From positions 1-14,658 of the forward strand of contig NZ_JNIV01000103.1 in assembly GCF_000701405.1 (NCBI RefSeq): a DNA stretch of 14,658 nucleotides, given 5' to 3'. The notes under the pieces are model-generated. The model saw nothing but the letters and a program-made list of their open reading frames with translations, ran no database searches and was not told the origin of the DNA. The DNA is from Deinococcus marmoris DSM 12784 (lineage in GTDB: Bacteria > Deinococcota > Deinococci > Deinococcales > Deinococcaceae). A program made the translations under genes and the position numbers. Position 1 is the stretch's first letter. Every line of letters begins with the position of its first letter. Shown here in pieces: positions 14,268 through 14,658 of the stretch.

Positions 14268-14654
14268 ATGCGAACCGTCCAGTTCACCCTGCGGCACTAT
14301 CTGGCCGCGCATGGCCTGAGTGCCTACCGCCTCGCGCAGGCGGCGCGCGGCCGGGTCAGTGAGCGCACCGTCTACGCTCTGGCGCGCGGCGAGACCAGCC
14401 GCGTGGATCTGGGCACGCTGGGGGCCGTCATGACCACGCTGGAGGAACTGACTGGCGAGCCGGTCAGCCCGGCCGATCTGCTGAGCGCGGTCACAGTGCC
14501 TGGACCAGACCGCGAAGCGCGGGCGTGGCTGGACGGGGACGCTTCCCGTCTGGGCGAGTTCGAGCCATATGACTGGAGCGGTGCCGATCCCTACACCCTG
14601 GGCGAACCGGTACGCGTGGGACCAGACGGCGAGCTCCTCATCGGGAGCGAGTGA
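14268..14654 (+). CDS. XRE-like HTH protein, probable antitoxin or regulator
   Basis: A 128-residue protein. Residues about 5-62 form a Cro/C1-like helix-turn-helix (LRHYLAAHGLSAYRLAQAA, then VSERTVYALARGETSRVDLG). Residues 80-128 are acidic and Trp/Gly-containing (REARAWLDGDASRLGEFEPY, DWSGADPYTLGEPVRVG), a likely partner-binding tail. Proteins of this shape in Deinococcus/Thermus-type genomes are commonly the first gene of small toxin-antitoxin-like pairs; that is recollection, and the partner is not visible here. The start ATG 14268 is supported by the leaderless -10 box. The stop TGA 14652-14654 overlaps GTG 14651, a plausible start of the next gene, which would leave the window after 8 nt. 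Confidence 0.8.
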   Translation: MRTVQFTLRHYLAAHGLSAYRLAQAARGRVSERTVYALARGETSRVDLGTLGAVMTTLEELTGEPVSPADLLSAVTVPGPDREARAWLDGDASRLGEFEPYDWSGADPYTLGEPVRVGPDGELLIGSE

Positions 14655-14658
14655 CGGC
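14651..14658 (+). other. possible start of a coupled downstream gene at the window edge
   Basis: GTG 14651-14653 overlaps the TGA stop of the HTH gene (GTGA), with GGGAG at 14643-14647. Only two codons and two bases are visible, so the product is unknown. A toxin partner would fit the context. Confidence 0.25.

Overview
The window looks like accessory DNA from a GC-rich bacterium, most likely Deinococcus, probably on a plasmid or secondary replicon. This genus call is an inference. It rests on the high G+C coding style, two TANNNT-type -10 boxes only 6-9 nt before ATG (leaderless layout, common in Deinococcus), an abundance of GGDEF/EAL proteins, and a plasmid-style winged-helix protein. No rRNA, tRNA or CRISPR array was seen.

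Layout. 1-1990 (-): a PAS-PAS-GAF-GGDEF-EAL protein whose C-terminus runs off the left edge and whose GGDEF motif is degenerate (GGNGF). 2055-2267 (-): a possible small leaderless gene. About 2280-2690: an AT-rich island holding a broken foreign gene, ending in a 38-bp Tn3-type terminal-repeat-like sequence. 2799-3377 (+): a serine resolvase with a histidine where family members have a catalytic arginine, preceded by res-like arms. 3628-5562 (+): an apparently intact PAS-GGDEF-EAL protein. 5679-7569 (+): a gene graveyard with vapB and vapC relics, an orphan higA-like antitoxin reading through its family's usual end, a triple-frame relic of an unknown gene, and an EAL relic. 7952-9118 (-): a membrane diguanylate cyclase. 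9849-11015 (+): a stand-alone EAL phosphodiesterase, divergent from the cyclase. 11072-12670 (-): a 532-residue winged-helix protein. 13125-14072 (+): a secreted PKD-CAP protein. 14268-14654 (+): an HTH regulator or antitoxin whose stop overlaps a possible next start at the right edge.

Theme. Five c-di-GMP modules lie within 11 kb: one with a degenerate GGDEF and a live-looking EAL, one hybrid, one relic, one cyclase and one phosphodiesterase. They are interleaved with recombinase and toxin-antitoxin debris. This suggests a second-messenger signalling island on a mobile or decaying part of the genome. The cyclase and phosphodiesterase transcribed divergently from one shared region are the best candidate for a functional opposed pair. 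No complete novel defence system can be supported from the sequence alone. The least explained genes are the 532-residue winged-helix protein, the N-terminal domain of the EAL protein at 9849, and the AT-rich broken gene.
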